From Candidatus Arsenophonus triatominarum (lineage in GTDB: Bacteria > Pseudomonadota > Gammaproteobacteria > Enterobacterales > Enterobacteriaceae): DNA of 64,000 bases. Positions 31,289-43,992 of this stretch are shown here, piece by piece. The position numbers were made by a program, and so were the translations under genes. The stretch's first letter is position 1, and each line of letters starts with the position of its first letter. The stretch is taken from contig NZ_LWMI01000012.1 of the NCBI RefSeq assembly GCF_001640365.1, positions 55,462 to 119,461 on the forward strand, read 5' to 3'. The notes under the pieces were generated by a model that ran no database searches, was not told the origin of the DNA, and was given only the letters and a program-made list of their open reading frames with translations.

Positions 31289-31883
31289 GGTAGTGTTCAA
31301 AAATCTGTGTCATATCTTAAACTCAAAAAAAGAGGTATGACATATGAGAAATCAATCATTTAATTTTGATGAAGCGTTGAAGCAATTACAATCAGGTAAA
31401 AATTTACTCGGTACGGATGGAATACTCACACCACTCATAAAACAGCTGACCGAAGCTGCCCTGCAGGCAGAAATAGAACACTCCCTATCGACAACGTCAA
31501 TCGATACGCGTAAAAATGGCTATACTCGAAAAACGGTTAAATCGACATCAGGTCAATTTGAACTGAAAACGCGCAGAGACAGGTCAGGTGCTTTTGAGCC
31601 TCAGCTCATTAAGAAAAATCAGACAAAATTATCAGAGGATATTGATAACAAAATCCTATCGTTATTTGCATTAGGCATGAGTTATCGTGATATTCAAAAA
31701 CATATTGCAGAATTATATGGACTGGAAATATCAGATGGAGATATTACGCATATTACTGATAAATTACTCCCTGAATTAAAAGCCTGGCAACAACGCCCTC
31801 TGGAGGCGCTCTATCCTTTTGTCTGGCTCGATGCCATTCATTCAAGATAAAACATGATGGTCACTATATCAATAAGGCAATCT
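31289..31883 (+). mobile_element. IS256-family element, copy 2, 3' half missing
   Basis: The left terminus GGTAGTGTTCAAAAATCTGTG and the first 540 bp are present. IS3 copy 3 follows, and the remainder of IS256 does not reappear beyond it. Confidence 0.88.
31344..31883 (+). pseudogene. IS256-family transposase, frameshifted and truncated
   Basis: 168 codons read to VWLDAIH, where the first catalytic Asp sits. A lost T (CATTCATTCAAG, expected CATTCATTTCAAG) then gives SR-stop. The continued frame KHDGHYINKAI runs into IS3 copy 3. Confidence 0.88.
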
Positions 31884-31957
31884 TGTAGTGGCATACTAAA
31901 TTTGGGCCACCTAAGTTAAGGTGATATGCTTACCTCATAATTTTTATAGGTGCCGAA

Positions 31958-32257
31958 ATGAGTAAAATAATTACTGCTGAATTTAAATGTGAAACCGCCA
32001 AATTAGTCCTTGACCAAAATTACACCTACCAGGAAGCCGCGAAAGGCATGAACGTCAGTCTTTCAGCGATTAGCCAGTGGGTAAGAGCCCTTCGTTTAGA
32101 ACGTCAAGGGAAAACATCGCCTGGTCTGCCATTAACACCTGAACAAATTGAGTTCAGAGAAATGAAGAAAAAAATCCACCGGCTGGAAATGGAGAATGAC
32201 ATCTTAAAAAAGGCTACTGCGCTCTTAATGTCCGACTCACTGAAAAATTTTCGGTAG
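31958..32257 (+). CDS. IS3-family orfA, copy 3
   Basis: 99 residues, complete, with one Arg-to-Gln change in the helix-turn-helix (AISQWVR). The A6G slippery run is kept. Confidence 0.85.
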   Translation: MSKIITAEFKCETAKLVLDQNYTYQEAAKGMNVSLSAISQWVRALRLERQGKTSPGLPLTPEQIEFREMKKKIHRLEMENDILKKATALLMSDSLKNFR

Positions 32258-32271
32258 TTGAAAAGCTAAGA

Positions 32272-33123
<852 letters not shown>

Positions 33124-33132
33124 CCACTACAG

Positions 33133-34533
33133 TCATGGCAGGTTCCTTTGGTAGCAAATCCCTTTTTTCCCCACCGTTAGACCCTTAATTTTCTTTTCCA
33201 TCAACGGCCAGAGGGCTGTTTTTCGCTTATGTTTTTCGTAGAGAGTGGTAAGGTAGGTCACTGTTCCCGGGAACTGCAAACTTTCTTCCAGACCTTTGCT
33301 GTAATCGATAGATTTTTTCATATCTGAAGCGGCATAGCTGTAATATTTACTCTTCGCTTGATTAATAGCGTCTTCGACCAGAAAACGGCGCAATAGCGTA
33401 GCAGCAAGGGCATAGCCATGTTTATACAGCGTACTGGATAATGTTCGGATGAATGAGTTTGTGAGGTGAACAAGGGAATTGGCTAGTTTCTCTATTGGCA
33501 TGGCTGTAATACATTCGTCGATTAAATCAAATCGCTCTATATCTGAGGCAAAAGCGATATACCGCTCAAGCCCTTTCTCTTTTGCAATGCTCAGGAAATG
33601 CTGAATATTATCGTTTTCTTCCCTACTGGCCTTTGTGTATAATCGATAGAAACGGGTCTCACATCGTAAAGAAAAGGCATCAATAGCTTTTTCTTTCGCT
33701 TCCTCATTTTTGCCATCTTCAATCAGTGCAGTAATTAATAATTCATTCCATGTTGTTTTATCTACGTATCGTTTATCGCTTTGTTTCTCCATGCTTAATA
33801 ATAATTCAACGGCTTCATCAGCTCTTATCTCTTCTATCAGTAATCTTGCATAATCAAAATAGTGTTCAGAATGACAGAATTCACCTTTTTGAAAGGCTAT
33901 TGTCAGAAAATCGATATCTCTTATTAATATACTGATGTCTAATGCTTCCCATGGGCGTTTATTTTGATAATACATATCCCGAATTGTGCGTAAAACATCT
34001 GTACTTAATAAAGTACGGTATTTTTTAAAAATCTTAACACCAAAATAAAGTTCATTCGCAACAAAATTAAAAACCTTGTTGGCAATGAAAAATGGGTCAC
34101 TATTTTTTTGAGCTACCACTGATTTCATCCACGCATCCAGCAGAACAGAGTAGTATTCCATCCAGCTTCCGCTAGATGAGTCTGTACTCTCACTGAATTT
34201 ATCAAACTCAAGCATGATTTTTGCACTCAAGCTTTCTACCTGTTCTGGGAGTGTGTCCGCTACCTTCTCAAGTGGCTGTGCAATACTGCGTGTTAGCTCA
34301 TCATAAAGCGCATCCGCTTCGTAGTAATCATAAAAGCGTTTACTTTTATTTTGTCGGTTATACTCTTTTTCGGTGCTTTTGAGTATTTCCTGATCAGATA
34401 ATAAATACTCGTTTACCAGTACAGCTTTGGCCTGTTCATTATCCTGTATAATGTAATGTATCACGTTTAATAACTCTTCATGACTCATACCATTTAACAA
34501 TTCATTTTGTTTTTTATTAAGTTTGATTGCCAT
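33133..34533 (-). CDS. DUF6880-like alpha-helical repeat protein, probably C-terminally cut
   Basis: 466 residues, start ATG 34533 after GGAGGG. No signal peptide or membrane segment. The sequence is almost wholly helical, with paired amphipathic helices such as DYARLLIEEIRADEAVELLL and NELLITALIEDGKNEEAKEK. A late TYLTTLYEKHKRKTALWPLM motif resembles the Y...L...H.RK..FW end seen in DUF6880 and SWIM-associated proteins. The function of the family is not known to me. The stop lies 2 bp from the IS3 copy 3 terminus, so the natural C-terminus may have been removed. No partner gene is next to it. Confidence 0.6.
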   Translation of the reverse strand: MAIKLNKKQNELLNGMSHEELLNVIHYIIQDNEQAKAVLVNEYLLSDQEILKSTEKEYNRQNKSKRFYDYYEADALYDELTRSIAQPLEKVADTLPEQVESLSAKIMLEFDKFSESTDSSSGSWMEYYSVLLDAWMKSVVAQKNSDPFFIANKVFNFVANELYFGVKIFKKYRTLLSTDVLRTIRDMYYQNKRPWEALDISILIRDIDFLTIAFQKGEFCHSEHYFDYARLLIEEIRADEAVELLLSMEKQSDKRYVDKTTWNELLITALIEDGKNEEAKEKAIDAFSLRCETRFYRLYTKASREENDNIQHFLSIAKEKGLERYIAFASDIERFDLIDECITAMPIEKLANSLVHLTNSFIRTLSSTLYKHGYALAATLLRRFLVEDAINQAKSKYYSYAASDMKKSIDYSKGLEESLQFPGTVTYLTTLYEKHKRKTALWPLMEKKIKGLTVGKKGICYQRNLP

Positions 34534-34843
34534 CTTCCCTCCATAAACACTTTTTTAAAAGAAAGAACGCATTATTCGCAATAGCTAAACGCCGGTATCA
34601 TAATAAATAATTTCCACTCTTGTTCACAAAGTTCCAAAATCGGTTGATTGTTGTCGAAAACGTCGCTCTCAGTATAATCAAAATAACAATTTAGATAAAG
34701 TATATATTATTAATCATCAAGTTATTTAATTTCATGATGTTTTAATTTATTTTTATATACACAGTTATGTACAAATTATTTTTTCACCCCCGTGTGCTAT
34801 CTTTGGCAAAATACCAAAAACAAAACCGCAATCTCTCACAAAG
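34534..34843. other. AT-rich leader region, no gene recognised
   Basis: Upstream of the DUF6880-like gene. There are A/T tracts but no supported frame; any promoter for that gene lies here. The dispersed repeat follows at 34844. Confidence 0.4.
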
Positions 34844-34907
34844 CCACTTACACCCAACCAACAACTAAAATAGTTAACAGCTTCCTGCAACGCTGCTAAT
34901 ATGATGC
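34844..34907 (+). repeat. Dispersed repeat, copy 2
   Basis: Matches 29381-29442 (CCACTTACACCCAACCAACA start, GCAACGCTGCTAATATGATG end). It ends 10 bp before the IS10-like terminus. Confidence 0.75.
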
Positions 34908-35400
34908 CCCTTGGGTGCTGAGGAATCCCCAGAAAATCAGTGTTAATAAACCAACACCATATTTCGGTAGTTTTTAGTCAGATGATTAAGAACGGTGCTC
35001 AGTACCGTTCGCCTTAAAATTAGCGGGGTGTGTCGCAGGATATTCTTCGCTAACGCCAGACAAGAGATAACTCGTCGTGATTTAATGCTGTTGGCCTGGT
35101 ACCTCAGGTGTAATCCTTTATTTTCAGCGTGATAACCAAGAAGCCACATGACGATTGTACTCAGCGTTGCCAGCAGACTCAGAACCAACATTCTTCCTGT
35201 TGAGCGACTTTTACTGGCCCGAAGACCAAACCCAAAGCGTTCGCTTTTTTCGTCGCGGAAGTTCTGCTCTATCTGCATCCGACGGCTGTATAACTTGATA
35301 ATTTCTCGGGGCCTGAAGTCATCTGTATGTAGTGGCATACTAAATTTGGCCACCTAAGTTGAGGTGATATGCTTACCTCATAATTTTTATAGGTGCCGAA

Positions 35401-36567
<1,167 letters not shown>

Positions 36568-36985
36568 CCACTACAGTACTGCTGAAGATCAGCCAGGCCT
36601 CTATTGCTAATTTACTTTGTTCTTTGTTGGTTTTGGTTAACCCGGGCTTGCCTTTCGAACGTTTCTTTTTTCGCCCTTTTGCCGGTTTTTTATAGGTGTA
36701 AAAATGACCGCTGATGCTTTTTTTCTTTTCTTTGACCAGCGTCCCCGCCCCCATATATTCCGGCGTTTTACATTCCTGGCAATCCAACACTTTTAACCAT
36801 ATTTGAGGAGCCTTATCGAGGCAAAACTGAACGTTATTTCTGATCTGACCGATAAAATCCCAGCCCAGCGATGTAATATGGTGAAACCATGCACTGTGAA
36901 ATCCAGCATCAGTGACAATAATGACCCTGGCATCGGGCGGCAGGGATTGAGCGGGGAATCAAGGAAATCATTTTTGTACCAATGT

Positions 36986-37176
36986 CACGAGTTTCGCACA
37001 GGCATATAAAATTCCAGAAATGGCTTAAAAGCAATGGTTAATTTGCAAGTTACTAAAACGTATAAATTTTTTAAATTACAATAAGTTGCTTTTAATTTAT
37101 AAGATTTTGTCTATTTATATATTATGTTGAATTAAACTTAAAAATAGAGCGTTTTTTTATTGGTGCGAAACTCGTG
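36986..37176 (+). repeat. MITE-A copy 6
   Basis: 191 bp, complete ends, flanks AATGT and TCCTA do not match. It ends the IS10-like remnant. Confidence 0.9.
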
Positions 37177-37373
37177 TCCTATAGAGATAAAGGCACGGTT
37201 ACAAGGAAAACTGTTCCTTTCTTGTCTGTTAGAGCATCTGCTAGCAATCAGCAGACGTTTTTCCCCTCAAAAACTCCGATAAAGAACTTAATGATTCAGC
37301 TAGCAGATGGCAATCTATATCACTAATATTTAACCTGTTAATTCACGTTCTTTATCCCGCAGTATCACTCTTT
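37177..37373. other. Short unassigned stretch with an 11-bp inverted repeat
   Basis: CATCTGCTAGC (37235-37245) and GCTAGCAGATG (37299-37309) are perfect inverse copies 53 bp apart. TCTGCT...AGCAGA inside the left arm gives an alternative small hairpin. No coding frame is supported. Confidence 0.4.
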
Positions 37374-38436
37374 CACGAGTTTCGCACAAAACTAATTTGG
37401 GTACGCTAATAAAACACGGATGTGCTCAGTAATAGCATTTTTGATTACGTCCCAATTTTGTTGATAAAGGGTTATTTTTTCAGATATACGACGTTTATGT
37501 TGTTCAAACCACGCAGAAATAGCGAGAAAAATATGATTTCTTTGCGCTCTGCTAGTGCAAGCCTGACAGCGTTCAATACCACAATTTTGTTTAACTTCTC
37601 GATGATAAACTTCAACAGACCAACGGGCATCCATGATAGATTTGACGTATTGACGGGTGGGATTGTCTTTGTTTGTTACTCTGTAATCAATACGGCCGTT
37701 TTTGGCTGTAAATTTGAAAACAGTCACCCAACCGTAGCCTCGTAAGTGTATTGGAGTTCCTTCTTCTGAGATGTCTAACTTGTTCAGTTGTTTGTTATGG
37801 TTAACAATCCTGTTTTTCCTCAGCGTGGTTACCCAGACCCAACCATGAGAGCGAATTGATTTCAGATTATCCAGGCTAGAATACCAGGCATCCATCACTA
37901 CCGCTTCTGGTATGATCCCTCTTTTTTTAGCAAGAACGAGCATTTCGGAAAAGTGCGTGTTTTTTGTTTTTCCATCAGAATCTTTATCATAAATACGATA
38001 ATCAATAGGAATTGATTCAACAGTTGTTAGATTATGCCAACGTAAATTAACTAAACCTATACCAGCAATAACATCATGTTCATTACCTGAATATTGATAA
38101 TGGACCATCTCTATTTTTTTACTACGTGTTTTGGCAATCAATGTATCATCGGCAATTAGTACGCAAGGGCTTTTTTTGTCTATAGGAAGGTTGAACTAAT
38201 CGCCATAGGTCTTTAGGTCGAAAACATCTACTTTTTAGCCATCGACTAATAGTGTCATGAGATAAAGGCGATGGGCTTACTTCTGATAACGCCAAACCAG
38301 AGTATCTTACACTGCTTACTTGTAAGAATGTTTTATAGATATTTTTAATGCATGGATAACCGGACAAAATATAAACACCCTAATTTTTTCTTGTTTTGAA
38401 CTTTATACTTCTTTTTTGGAGATTGCGAAACTCGTG
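37374..38436 (-). mobile_element. ISA copy 3 (complete length, 1063 bp)
   Basis: The best full-length ISA: CACGAGTTTCGCACAAAACT at one end and inverse CACGAGTTTCGCAATCTCC at the other. Flanks TCTTT and TCTAA do not match, so no clear duplication. Confidence 0.92.
37392..38367 (-). pseudogene. ISA transposase with one frameshift, copy 3
   Basis: About 325 codons in two frames. The first runs from MSGYPCIKNIYKTFLQ to LWRLVQPS, where an extra C (near 38188) shifts it. The second, 37392-38141, holds the Asp and YHREVKQ motifs to the C-terminus (LLAYPN). This is the most complete ISA transposase seen here, one base from intact. Confidence 0.87.
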
Positions 38437-38537
38437 TCTAAGTTGAGGCTTTTTTTATTGATTATAAATGATGGATTTCAAATAAACTGTAGCGATAAAT
38501 AGCAGGCATTCAGTTTTATTAAGAATTTAACAAAATT

Positions 38538-39360
38538 ATACGTTGGATTAATGGTGAACAGCAAAATAATGTTTCGATAATGGATAGAGCTGTTCAATTT
38601 AGGTGATGGCTGTTTACAACAATTCGCGTGGTTGGACATCAACCAGCCTTATTGTCACACCACATTTATCGATTAAAGGGGTTACACAACCACTTTTACC
38701 TACACCAGATTGGCAAAAATTGGCTGCTGATATAAAGTAAGATAGTGCAATTGAATAAAAAGGATTTAGCGGTGATTAAAATTATCATTAGTCGTGGTGA
38801 AGGTGGGCGAGGATATAGCATAGCAGGCCTCAACAAAGCAACAGTCATTATTTCGTTAACTGATTATCCAGTTATTTATTTGAATCAACAGCAAACAGGT
38901 ATTAATTTAGCATTGAGTAAAATACCCGTAAATAGTAACTGTTATTTAGCCGGCATTAAACATTTAAATCGATTAGAACAAATATTAATAAAACAGCAAA
39001 TTGAATGTTGATGAAGCTATTGTGACGGATACTAATAGCATATTTATTGGATGTTGCGCAGCAAATATTTTTTTACGGAAAGGAAAACAAATTTATACGC
39101 CAAATTTAAATCACGCTGGTGTTGAAGGTGTAATGCGCAAACAGGTTATTGCGAGTTTATCCGATACTGATTATGAACTTTTCTATATCAGCGACTATTC
39201 TAATATATTGGCACAAAGCGATGAGGTAATCATTACTAATGCTTTAATGCCCATATTATCGGTTAAACGTATTATAACGCAGCCTAAACAACCCGTGTGG
39301 CACTATTATTCTCGTGAATTATTCAATTTTCTTATGCCATATTGTTTGAGGTTAACTTAA
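38538..39360 (+). pseudogene. pabC: Aminodeoxychorismate lyase, degraded
   Basis: Pieces of PabC, a PLP-dependent class IV aminotransferase-fold lyase in p-aminobenzoate and folate synthesis, appear in successive frames: WINGEQQNNVSIMDRAVQF, GDGCLQQFAW, then VIKIIISRGEGGRGYS and CYLAGIKHLNRLEQILIKQQ (to 39011), then VDEAIVTDTNSIFIGCCAAN and GVEGVMRKQV to 39360. At least three frameshifts or stops separate them. The start codon is no longer clear. Position directly ahead of mltG matches the E. coli pabC-yceG-tmk-holB order. With pabC dead, p-aminobenzoate must come from elsewhere or from another lyase. Confidence 0.9.
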
Positions 39361-39417
39361 TTTTGTGATTAATATTAGATTAATTTTTATAGTGTAATAT
39401 TAGGAAATGAATGTTAA

Positions 39418-40443
39418 ATGAAGTATGCAAGAAGAATATTGTGGTTGATTATTTTTTTATTAATATTGAGTGGCTGTATTCTTTATACGTTTTACCGTCA
39501 GATACAAAATTACGCTGATACAGCGATTAATATTCAAGAAACAACTATTTTTACTTTGCCAGTAGGTACAGGGCGAGAAGGATTAGAATCATTGTTAGCA
39601 AAGCAGAAAATAATAAATTCGGCGGATAATTTTCAATGGTTACTAAGATTAGAACCACAATTGGCGCAATTTAAAGCGGGAACCTATCGATTAAATCCTG
39701 GCATGTCTTTGCGGGCAATGTTAGAAATGTTTTATGCTGGTAAAGAAGCGCAATTTAGCTTGCTGTTTATTGAAGGCTCTCGTTTTGAAGATTGGAAAAA
39801 AGTATTACACCAAGCGCCTTATTTAAAGCAAACTATTGAAAATCAGTCTGCTGATAAACTAGCGCAGCAATTAGGGTTACTGCCAGGTCAATCACTAGAG
39901 GGATGGTTTTATCCAGATACTTACTATTACACAGCAGAAATGAATGATATTGACATATTAAAGCGTGCGCATCAGAGAATGTTAACGGCTGTTGAATATG
40001 AATGGCAAGGACGAGCGTCAAATTTGCCGTATAAAACGCCATATGAAATGTTAATTATGGCTTCAATTATTGAAAAAGAAACCGGCATTGATATAGAGAG
40101 AACTAAAGTGGCATCGGTATTTATTAATCGATTAAAGAAAAAAATGCGGTTGCAAACGGATCCTACTGTTATATATGGTTTAGGCGATAAATACCGTGGA
40201 GTGCTTTATCGTAGTGACTTAGATAAGCAGAGTCCTTATAACACTTATTTGATTGTTGGGTTGCCTCCTTCGCCAATTGCTATGCCAGGTAGAGCTTCAA
40301 TTAAAGCAGCGGCTCATCCTGATGAAACCGATTATCTTTATTTTGTTGCAACAGGTAATGGTGGGCATACTTTTACTACCAATATTAATGATCATAATCA
40401 GGCAGTTAAACATTATCGTCAGACAAAAGATAAAAATGAATGA
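39418..40443 (+). CDS. mltG: Endolytic murein transglycosylase
   Basis: 341 residues, same length as E. coli MltG (YceG, 340). One N-terminal membrane anchor ([18 protein letters not shown]), a LysM-like linker region and the YceG domain. The catalytic Glu lies in [15 protein letters not shown] near residue 218. Other family marks are [20 protein letters not shown] and [15 protein letters not shown]. It cleaves nascent glycan strands in the inner-membrane periplasmic face and sets strand length. It overlaps tmk by 4 bp (ATGA), so the two are co-translated. No lesions. Confidence 0.96.
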   Translation: MKYARRILWLIIFLLILSGCILYTFYRQIQNYADTAINIQETTIFTLPVGTGREGLESLLAKQKIINSADNFQWLLRLEPQLAQFKAGTYRLNPGMSLRAMLEMFYAGKEAQFSLLFIEGSRFEDWKKVLHQAPYLKQTIENQSADKLAQQLGLLPGQSLEGWFYPDTYYYTAEMNDIDILKRAHQRMLTAVEYEWQGRASNLPYKTPYEMLIMASIIEKETGIDIERTKVASVFINRLKKKMRLQTDPTVIYGLGDKYRGVLYRSDLDKQSPYNTYLIVGLPPSPIAMPGRASIKAAAHPDETDYLYFVATGNGGHTFTTNINDHNQAVKHYRQTKDKNE

Positions 40444-41075
40444 AAAGTCGTTATATAGTTATTGAAGGTCTCGAAGGTGCAGGAAAAACTACCGCGATAA
40501 AAACAGTTGTAGAAACACTCGCTGAGGTAGGAATAACTGAGATTGATTTTACCCGTGAGCCGGGAGGAACACCGTTAGCAGAAAAATTGCGACAATTAAT
40601 TAAGCATGGTATTGCCGAGGAAAAAGTCACCGATAAAGCGGAGTTACTAATGCTTTATGCCGCGCGTATACAATTAATTGAAAATGTTATCAAGCCTGCT
40701 CTTGCAAAGGGAAGGTGGGTCATTGGTGATCGCCATGATCTCTCATCACAAGCATATCAAGGTGGAGGACGTGGGCTTTCTGCCGAATTAATGCAAGTAT
40801 TGCGCAATACCATATTGGATGATTTTCGACCTGATCTAACACTATATCTTGATATAGAACCCACTCTTGGCTTGCAGCGAGCACGGGATCGTGGTGAACT
40901 AGATCGGATAGAAAAAGAGTCATTGGACTTTTTTAAACGAACCCGTCAGCGCTATCTTGAATTAGCTGCGGAAGATGACACAATCATCACAATTGATGCT
41001 AACAAATCATTAGAAGAGGCGCAAAAAACCATTCGCCAGGCATTATCGAATTGGTTGACAGCGCAAGACAAGTAG
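40440..41075 (+). CDS. tmk: Thymidylate kinase
   Basis: 211 residues. P-loop GLEGAGKTT at 10-18, DR(H) motif [19 protein letters not shown]-like region around [11 protein letters not shown]. It phosphorylates dTMP to dTDP. ATG 40440 overlaps the mltG stop. holB starts 1 bp after its stop, forming a tight operon. Confidence 0.96.
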   Translation: MKSRYIVIEGLEGAGKTTAIKTVVETLAEVGITEIDFTREPGGTPLAEKLRQLIKHGIAEEKVTDKAELLMLYAARIQLIENVIKPALAKGRWVIGDRHDLSSQAYQGGGRGLSAELMQVLRNTILDDFRPDLTLYLDIEPTLGLQRARDRGELDRIEKESLDFFKRTRQRYLELAAEDDTIITIDANKSLEEAQKTIRQALSNWLTAQDK

Positions 41076-41076
41076 A

Positions 41077-42066
41077 ATGAATTGGTATCCATGGTTAAAT
41101 CATGCATATAGACAGATAATTGCTTTCCATCAGAAGAAGCAAGGACATCATGCATTGCTATTACATGCTAATGCTGGAATGGGAAGTGATTCACTCATTT
41201 ATGCTATTAGCCGTTGGCTGATGTGCCAACAACCAGCGGGCATGAAAAGCTGTGGTAGTTGTCATAGCTGTCAACTGATGTTAGCAGGGACACATCCTGA
41301 CTGGCATAAAATTACCGCTGACAAAGGTAAAAATACGATAGGTATTGAAAGTATTCGTTGTTTAACTGAGTTTTTAGTTAGCCATGCACAGCAAGGTGGC
41401 GCGAAAGTTATTTGGTTTCCTGCGGTGGAAGCACTAACAGAAGCGGCTAGCAACGCATTATTGAAAACTTTAGAAGAGCCGACAGACAATACCTATTTTT
41501 TTTTAGAGTGTCGAGATCCAGCTTCATTGCTAGCTACGTTACGTAGTCGATGTTTTTATTATTACCTTTCAGTACCTGAGTGTAAAACCGCGATTTCTTG
41601 GTTACAAAAACAAAAAATATCGTTAGCGCAAGTTGATATTGAAACGGCAATAAAACTGAACGCAGGTGCGCCTCTTGCCGCTTTAACACTGTTACAACCT
41701 GAGAATTGGCTAAAAAGAAAGCAATTTTGCCAATCATTAATGCAACATTTATCAACAAAGACACTTTTAAACTGGTTACCTGAATTGGATCAGCCAGACG
41801 CTGCCTGTCGGATCAGTTGGCTGATAAGCCTATTGTTGGATGCAGTAAAATATCAACAGCATGCAGGGAATTATTGTGTCAATCAAGATCAGTCATCATT
41901 AATCACTAAATTGGCTACCATCAACTCTGTAGACATCTTACTAAAGAGCGCTACTGAATGGCAAAATTGTCGCCATCAATTAATGTCAGTGATGGGATTG
42001 AATCAGGAATTACGATTGACATCTCAGTTAATTAACTGGCAAAACGCACTTCATTACCATAATTAA
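41077..42066 (+). CDS. holB: DNA polymerase III subunit delta-prime
   Basis: 329 residues (E. coli 334). The N-terminal AAA+ fold has the degenerate P-loop typical of delta-prime (LLLHANAGMGSDSLIYA), the zinc module CGSCHSC, and the SNALLKTLEEPTDNTYFFLE and LRSRCF boxes. It is the stator of the clamp loader. Placed between tmk and tatD as in E. coli. Confidence 0.95.
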   Translation: MNWYPWLNHAYRQIIAFHQKKQGHHALLLHANAGMGSDSLIYAISRWLMCQQPAGMKSCGSCHSCQLMLAGTHPDWHKITADKGKNTIGIESIRCLTEFLVSHAQQGGAKVIWFPAVEALTEAASNALLKTLEEPTDNTYFFLECRDPASLLATLRSRCFYYYLSVPECKTAISWLQKQKISLAQVDIETAIKLNAGAPLAALTLLQPENWLKRKQFCQSLMQHLSTKTLLNWLPELDQPDAACRISWLISLLLDAVKYQQHAGNYCVNQDQSSLITKLATINSVDILLKSATEWQNCRHQLMSVMGLNQELRLTSQLINWQNALHYHN

Positions 42067-42077
42067 AAGGGTTTATT

Positions 42078-42863
42078 ATGTTTTTAGTTGATTCACACTG
42101 TCATCTCGATTGTTTAGATTATAAGGGAAAACATAAAGATATCGATGATGTTATCGCAAAAGCAGCGGCTAATGAGGTAAAATATATTTTGGCTGTTGCA
42201 ACAACCCTGCCAGGCTTTATTAGCATGAAAAAGCAGATTGGTCAGCGTGATAATGTGGCCTTTTCTTGTGGCATACATCCGCTTGATCTTAATCAAGGTT
42301 ATGATTTTGATGAACTGGCACGTTTAGCGTCAGGCGATGAAGTTGTTGCGTTAGGTGAAACCGGTTTGGATTATCACTACCAAAGTGAAAATGCTAAATT
42401 GCAACAAACATCTTTTCGTCAACATATTCGTATAGGTTGTCAATTAAACAAACCTGTTATTGTCCATACACGAGCAGCCCAGCAAGACACATTAGCGATA
42501 TTGAAAGAAGAACAGGTGGGTAATTGCGGCGGGGTTTTACACTGTTTCACGGAGGATGAGCGGATGGCTAAAGCATTATTAGATATAGGGCTTTATATCT
42601 CATTTTCCGGTATAGTGACATTTCGTAATGCAGAACAGATCCGCCAAGCTGCGCGTATGGTGCCTTTAGATCGTATTTTAATTGAAACTGATGCTCCTTA
42701 CCTGGCGCCTGTTCCCCATCGTGGCCAAGAAAATCAACCCGCTTATGTAAGAGATGTAGCACAGTTTTTAGCCCAATTAAAAGGTGTAGATATTAAAGAA
42801 ATTGCGCGAGCTACTACACAAAATTTTTGTGATCTTTTTCATTTAACAATTAAACGTGATTAA
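42078..42863 (+). CDS. TatD-family metal-dependent hydrolase (YcfH)
   Basis: 261 residues. Metal ligands are visible in VDSHCHLD (4-11), [24 protein letters not shown] and [15 protein letters not shown]. The family includes 3'-5' DNA exonucleases and D-aminoacyl-tRNA deacylases; E. coli YcfH sits in the same place after holB. ATG 42078 lies 11 bp after holB. The next E. coli gene, ptsG, is absent here: hinT follows directly. Confidence 0.93.
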   Translation: MFLVDSHCHLDCLDYKGKHKDIDDVIAKAAANEVKYILAVATTLPGFISMKKQIGQRDNVAFSCGIHPLDLNQGYDFDELARLASGDEVVALGETGLDYHYQSENAKLQQTSFRQHIRIGCQLNKPVIVHTRAAQQDTLAILKEEQVGNCGGVLHCFTEDERMAKALLDIGLYISFSGIVTFRNAEQIRQAARMVPLDRILIETDAPYLAPVPHRGQENQPAYVRDVAQFLAQLKGVDIKEIARATTQNFCDLFHLTIKRD

Positions 42864-42901
42864 TACACTTGCATCTTCATAAAAATTTAAAGGATGAAAT
42901 T

Positions 42902-43264
42902 ATGGCAGCAGAAACGATTTTTAGTAAAATTATCCGCCGCGAAATCCCCGCTGATATTGTTTATCAAGATGATTTAGTGACGGCGTTTAGGGATATAGAA
43001 CCACAGGCACCGGTCCATATTTTAATTATTCCTAATATTTTGATAGCCACTATCAATGATGTGAAACCTAAGCATGAACAAACGTTAGGCCACATGATTA
43101 CAGTTGCGGCAAAGATTGCTAAGCAGGAAAGCATTGCTGATGATGGTTACCGTTTAATTATGAATTGTAACCAACATTCCGGCCAGGAAGTTTTCCATAT
43201 CCATATGCATTTAGTGGGAGGTCATCCTTTAGGGCCGTTGTTAACAAAAAAGATAGATAAATAA
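42902..43264 (+). CDS. hinT: Purine nucleoside phosphoramidase, HIT family
   Basis: 120 residues starting [20 protein letters not shown], close to E. coli HinT. The histidine triad is HIHMH near the end, and [11 protein letters not shown] is kept. It hydrolyses adenosine 5'-phosphoramidates and aminoacyl adenylates. ATG 42902 follows AAAGGATG; a longer TTG frame from 42869 lacks homology. Confidence 0.95.
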   Translation: MAAETIFSKIIRREIPADIVYQDDLVTAFRDIEPQAPVHILIIPNILIATINDVKPKHEQTLGHMITVAAKIAKQESIADDGYRLIMNCNQHSGQEVFHIHMHLVGGHPLGPLLTKKIDK

Positions 43265-43416
43265 ATTTTGTATCGTTATTTTGTTGATTTGTTATTAGAA
43301 AGACAAAAGTAATTTTTTGGTTAATATTTAATTATAAAGCAATTTAAATTGGTATTTTGGCGCAGGCTTTGTTATTCAGTTTACCTTGCAATTTAAGGTA
43401 CACAGGAGAAGAGTAA
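43265..43416. other. hinT-lpoB gap; ycfL absent
   Basis: E. coli has ycfL between hinT and lpoB. Here 152 bp without a supported frame remain, ending with the lpoB ribosome site (AGGAGAAGAG). Confidence 0.55.
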
Positions 43417-43992
43417 ATGAGACGTATTTTTCAACTTATTGTTGTGACATTCATATTAGTTGGTTGTTCATCGATAACGAGTAAAAAACCAGCACCTGTT
43501 ATTACAATCGAACCTACTGAGCCTACCGAACAACCAACAACACCAACGTCTTCAGATACTGTACCGCAGCTACCAAAGGTAAAAACAGTAGATTGGTCAA
43601 CAGCAGTGATTCCTTTAGCCCATCAATTGGTACAAGCTCAAGGGGTTGAGTCAGGCAAGGTGTTATTAATTGATTCAATAAAAAATAATACCAATATGTC
43701 AATTCAATCAATGCAAGCAACCGATGCGATTATTGAGGCTGTTAATAACCAAAATGTATTCAAATTAGTTCCGCAAGATGTGGTGGCAAATGCACGTAAA
43801 GCACTGGGCTTATCTCAGGAAGACAGTTTAGTTACGCGGAGTAAGGCCATCGGCTTAGCGCGTTATGTGCAAGCTGACTATGTGCTTTATTCTGTCATTT
43901 CGGGCAATCAACAGCAAAGTGAAATTGGAATGCAGCTAATGGCAGTACAAACGGGTGAGATCCTTTGGTCGGGATCAAATCGCATTGAATAA
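43417..43992 (+). CDS. lpoB: Outer-membrane lipoprotein activator of PBP1B
   Basis: 191 residues (E. coli 213). The signal peptide ends in lipobox LVGC with Cys18, followed by a Pro/Thr-rich disordered linker that is shorter than in E. coli. The globular domain has DWSTAVIPLAHQLVQAQGVE, SGKVLLIDSIKNNTN, SQEDSLVTRSKAIGLARYV and VQTGEILWSG. It reaches through the peptidoglycan to activate PBP1B. The short linker may reflect a thinner periplasm. Confidence 0.93.
   Translation: MRRIFQLIVVTFILVGCSSITSKKPAPVITIEPTEPTEQPTTPTSSDTVPQLPKVKTVDWSTAVIPLAHQLVQAQGVESGKVLLIDSIKNNTNMSIQSMQATDAIIEAVNNQNVFKLVPQDVVANARKALGLSQEDSLVTRSKAIGLARYVQADYVLYSVISGNQQQSEIGMQLMAVQTGEILWSGSNRIE

Noticed and set aside
34988..35027. 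Minus- and plus-strand small frames within IS copies (for example mirror frames of IS3 and IS5 genes of 60-90 codons).
   Set aside because: They recur only as antisense shadows of transposase genes and lack ribosome sites.
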